NCBI GenBank assembly: GCA_034620365.1
Contig: JAQGEQ010000177.1
Location: forward strand, 124,001-188,000
Length of the DNA: 64,000 nucleotides
Reading direction: 5' to 3'
Source of the DNA: Pegea sp. RAD2-039
Lineage: Eukaryota > Chordata > Thaliacea > Salpida > Salpidae
Each line of letters starts with the position of its first letter. Within the stretch, counting starts at the first letter, position 1. A model generated the notes under the pieces. It worked only from the letters and a program-made list of their open reading frames with translations. It did no database searches and had not been told where the DNA came from. Shown here in pieces: positions 61,690 through 64,000 of this stretch. Both the position numbers and the translations under genes were made by a program.

Positions 61690-62420
61690 AAAGCAGTAGA
61701 TGAAAAGAAGTTGACATATTTCTTTTCTACACAAGGGGTTTGATTATAGTGGAGAGCAGCGTGCGCTAAACTACTCCCTCCCTAAAGTTTAAACGGACTG
61801 TAGGTTTTCTGTCTAGCTTTATTCTTACATTCTTTATTTTTCCCGAAGTAACCACAAAGCTATTTACTCACAGTTTATATTTGGGAAATATACGTTTTGT
61901 GCTTGATAGCTCGCAGCATACTATTGCTTAGTATGCCGTGTCTTCAACGATGGGACGGGATAAATTCTCTCTGATTTATATTTGTTTGCTTCTGGGTATG
62001 CAGTTATCCCTGCGTAGATGATTGCGTGTCATACCCTGAACCACCAATAAGCATAATTGCGGCTTCCAGATGTAATGCTTCGCCACTATTGCTCTGAGAC
62101 TAGTGAAGCGGACACACGATCATCATGCACGCTCTAACCCCATTTAGATTCACTATCCGGTGACATGACCCAGTGACCTAGGACGGTGACATCTAGGCCA
62201 ACTTTCTGTTTGAATTTACTCTCCTAACCTTTACTTTTCCAGAAGCAGCACAGAGCAGTGGTACTATTCACTCATATTTGTAGAAAATGCTTTCCGCGCC
62301 CTATAAATGGCTAAGTAGAATCTCCGACGAGAGTGAGATTCAAGCCCACGCACAATTGACAAGCAGCCAATCAACTAAGGGACTATTTCATAGCATCTTC
62401 TTCATTTATTACTAACTGAT
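61690..62420 (-). mobile_element. GC-richer repeat with a tRNA-like head (SINE-like)
   Basis: About 730 bp stands out by composition from flanking AT-rich DNA. On the minus strand its right end holds an A-box TAGTTGATTGG (62367-62377). At normal tRNA spacing there follows a T-arm-like GTGGG-CTTGAAT-CTCAC with a B-box GCTTGAATCTC (62335-62345). An internal pol III promoter and a tRNA-derived SINE head are the simplest reading. The 3' body (61690-62300) encodes no recognisable protein. No acceptor-stem pairing is seen, so it is not an intact tRNA gene. Confidence 0.4.
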
Positions 62421-62424
62421 AAAT

Positions 62425-64000
62425 TAACAAAAGCTTGGCTGTAAGACATCTGCATGAAAATCCAAGATTTAAAACTTTGTCTAGGTAAAGTGAAAAGCTT
62501 CCTTAAAGGAAAAATGTTGCCAAAATGAGATACGTTTTTCCTTATCTTGGTAAACAGATGGAATCATATAGAGTTCTGACACAAAGATATAGATAGACAC
62601 CTACAGATTACATGCATAGCTATGTTGATTTTATGCAAACTTGGTTCTAAAACTATTTCTTTCCAAGTTACAAAGTTAAAGTTTAAAACGGTTAGTTATA
62701 TTTGTTTATATTTACTTACATGTAAATCCATCCATTCTACGACCAGTAATGTTTTACGAGTTTTGAGATTGGATTAGTAACAAGGGTACTATTAGAATAG
62801 TGTAAAATTTGTACGAAATAACTTCATATAACCATATATATATATACATGAACCATATAGCAAATTTAAAATTAAACTTATCAAAAATGAAGGAAAAAAA
62901 TAGTAAAAAGATTATATTTTTTAAATCAAGTATTTTTAATAGCTTACACAGAAAAGCCCTATGTATTAGGATTTTTTTAAAATTCCTTTTTTTAAGTTAA
63001 ACACAAAAATTGATTTTATATTAATAATTGTATATATCAATCAGTTTTTTCATTGTCAAAGAGTATTTAGTCAAATTATATTATACCCCATTAATTATGT
63101 GGCTTTAACTTTTACATAAGGAATACAGATTGAGATACAATTCTATCAATATTTTTATGGGATCTTACATTTTTAACTAATATCATAAGATCGTATTGTA
63201 CATGTCAAACTAAGCTGCCAAAGTTTAAAAACATTTTTATATTTTTAAAATCATTTGCTTTGACTTAACAAAATAGAGATACTACATTGTTATTTAAGAA
63301 AAACCAAATCAACTAATATACTTTATACTGAACTTATAAATTTTCCACTATAAAAGATTCTATTTGTTATTTTGGTTTTTATGTTTAGTAGGCTTTTAGA
63401 GGTAGTAGTATAATTAAAGCTTGCTACTATAACAACAGACAGGTGCAAAGATTTAAAATATTGTGGCCCTATTTAACTATAAAGCTTTTATTTACGAGTG
63501 CATTAATTCAACACAAATAATAAGTTTTTAAGAATTTTAAATTACTTTTTTATAAATCAAATTGCTTATTTTGAGAGAAATATTTGCACAGCAACCAAAA
63601 TTACACAACAAATTTATGAAATTTATTTATAAAACTTTTTCATAATATTTATAAAATATACCAGCTGAATTTTGCAGATAAAACTATGGTTTAGGAACCT
63701 CTATTACTAAAATAGAAATAAGGACAAAGTATAACACATACAATAGATAACCTTTAGATACAATGGCTCTAGATACAATAAATAATCGTTATTGAAACGG
63801 CTGCAACTTTAAAGTCAAAGAAAACTTAACAATAAAGTAACGGATTATATTTAAATCAGTTTATTTAGAGCTTCAATAACATTTATTTGTGTATGTTGTC
63901 AACAAGATTTCTTTCTTTAAAAGACCAAGTAATTTGCATACAAGCTTAAAGTAAAATAGTTTGTAGATAAGTTTTACAAAAAATAGCTGGTTTGAAAATC
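62425..64000. other. AT-rich right end, nothing recognised
   Basis: No exon, RNA gene or repeat family is visible. The open frame at 62809-63000 is Lys/Ile/Asn-rich and best explained by base composition. Confidence 0.45.

Noticed and set aside
62809..63000. 63-codon plus-strand frame
   Set aside because: Composition-driven Lys/Ile/Asn/Phe peptide with no context.

Overview
The window is intron-containing, very AT-rich animal DNA. Every gene that can be named has a clear human-like metazoan orthologue: FUT8, CPSF2, tyrosylprotein sulfotransferase, RSPH9 and UBE3B. Non-coding sequence is filled with decayed LINE, gypsy-type and SINE-like repeats. RSPH9 implies a lineage with motile cilia. Many introns are only 45-60 nt long beside others of 1-7 kb. 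These traits fit an invertebrate metazoan. A tunicate-like animal is one possibility, but the species cannot be fixed from the sequence.

Layout. 1-13.5 kb: no host gene recognised; a 5'-truncated LINE (3.0-4.2 kb), a decayed reverse transcriptase of a second LINE family (4.8-5.3 kb), a LINE endonuclease fragment (7.7-8.0 kb), a long (TTA)n microsatellite (9.0-9.1 kb) and a gypsy-like LTR retrotransposon remnant (9.2-11.6 kb). 13.5-19.4 kb (-): complete ten-exon FUT8. 19.4-23.1 kb: AT-rich gap. 23.3-35.0 kb (-): complete twenty-exon CPSF2, whose 6.8-kb intron 8 holds a LINE fragment and, on the opposite strand, a gene for a single-pass membrane protein (30.7-31.7 kb). 35.1-35.5 kb (-): a small coiled-coil protein ending 138 nt before the CPSF2 start. 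38.4-43.6 kb (+): complete TPST. 44-49.3 kb: AT-rich gap. 49.4-51.2 kb (-): complete five-exon RSPH9. 51.8-52.5 kb (+): third copy of the first LINE. 53.5-60.8 kb (-): complete twenty-one-exon UBE3B with a SINE-like insertion in its last intron. 61.7-62.4 kb: another GC-richer, tRNA-headed repeat.

The genes do not form one pathway. FUT8 and TPST are both Golgi type II membrane enzymes that modify secretory proteins (core fucose on N-glycans; sulfate on tyrosine). CPSF2 acts in nuclear mRNA 3'-end formation, RSPH9 in the ciliary radial spoke, and UBE3B in ubiquitin ligation. Exon models were assembled by eye from GT/AG sites, reading phase and remembered family sequence. In all five named genes the phases close exactly and the lengths come out at or near the family norm (UBE3B is longer because of one low-complexity insertion).

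The least explained items are the opposite-strand membrane-protein gene inside CPSF2, the tight small-gene/CPSF2 pair (possible operon), and repeated perfect TGACGTCA and CACGTG palindromes lying inside introns of this otherwise GC-poor DNA.
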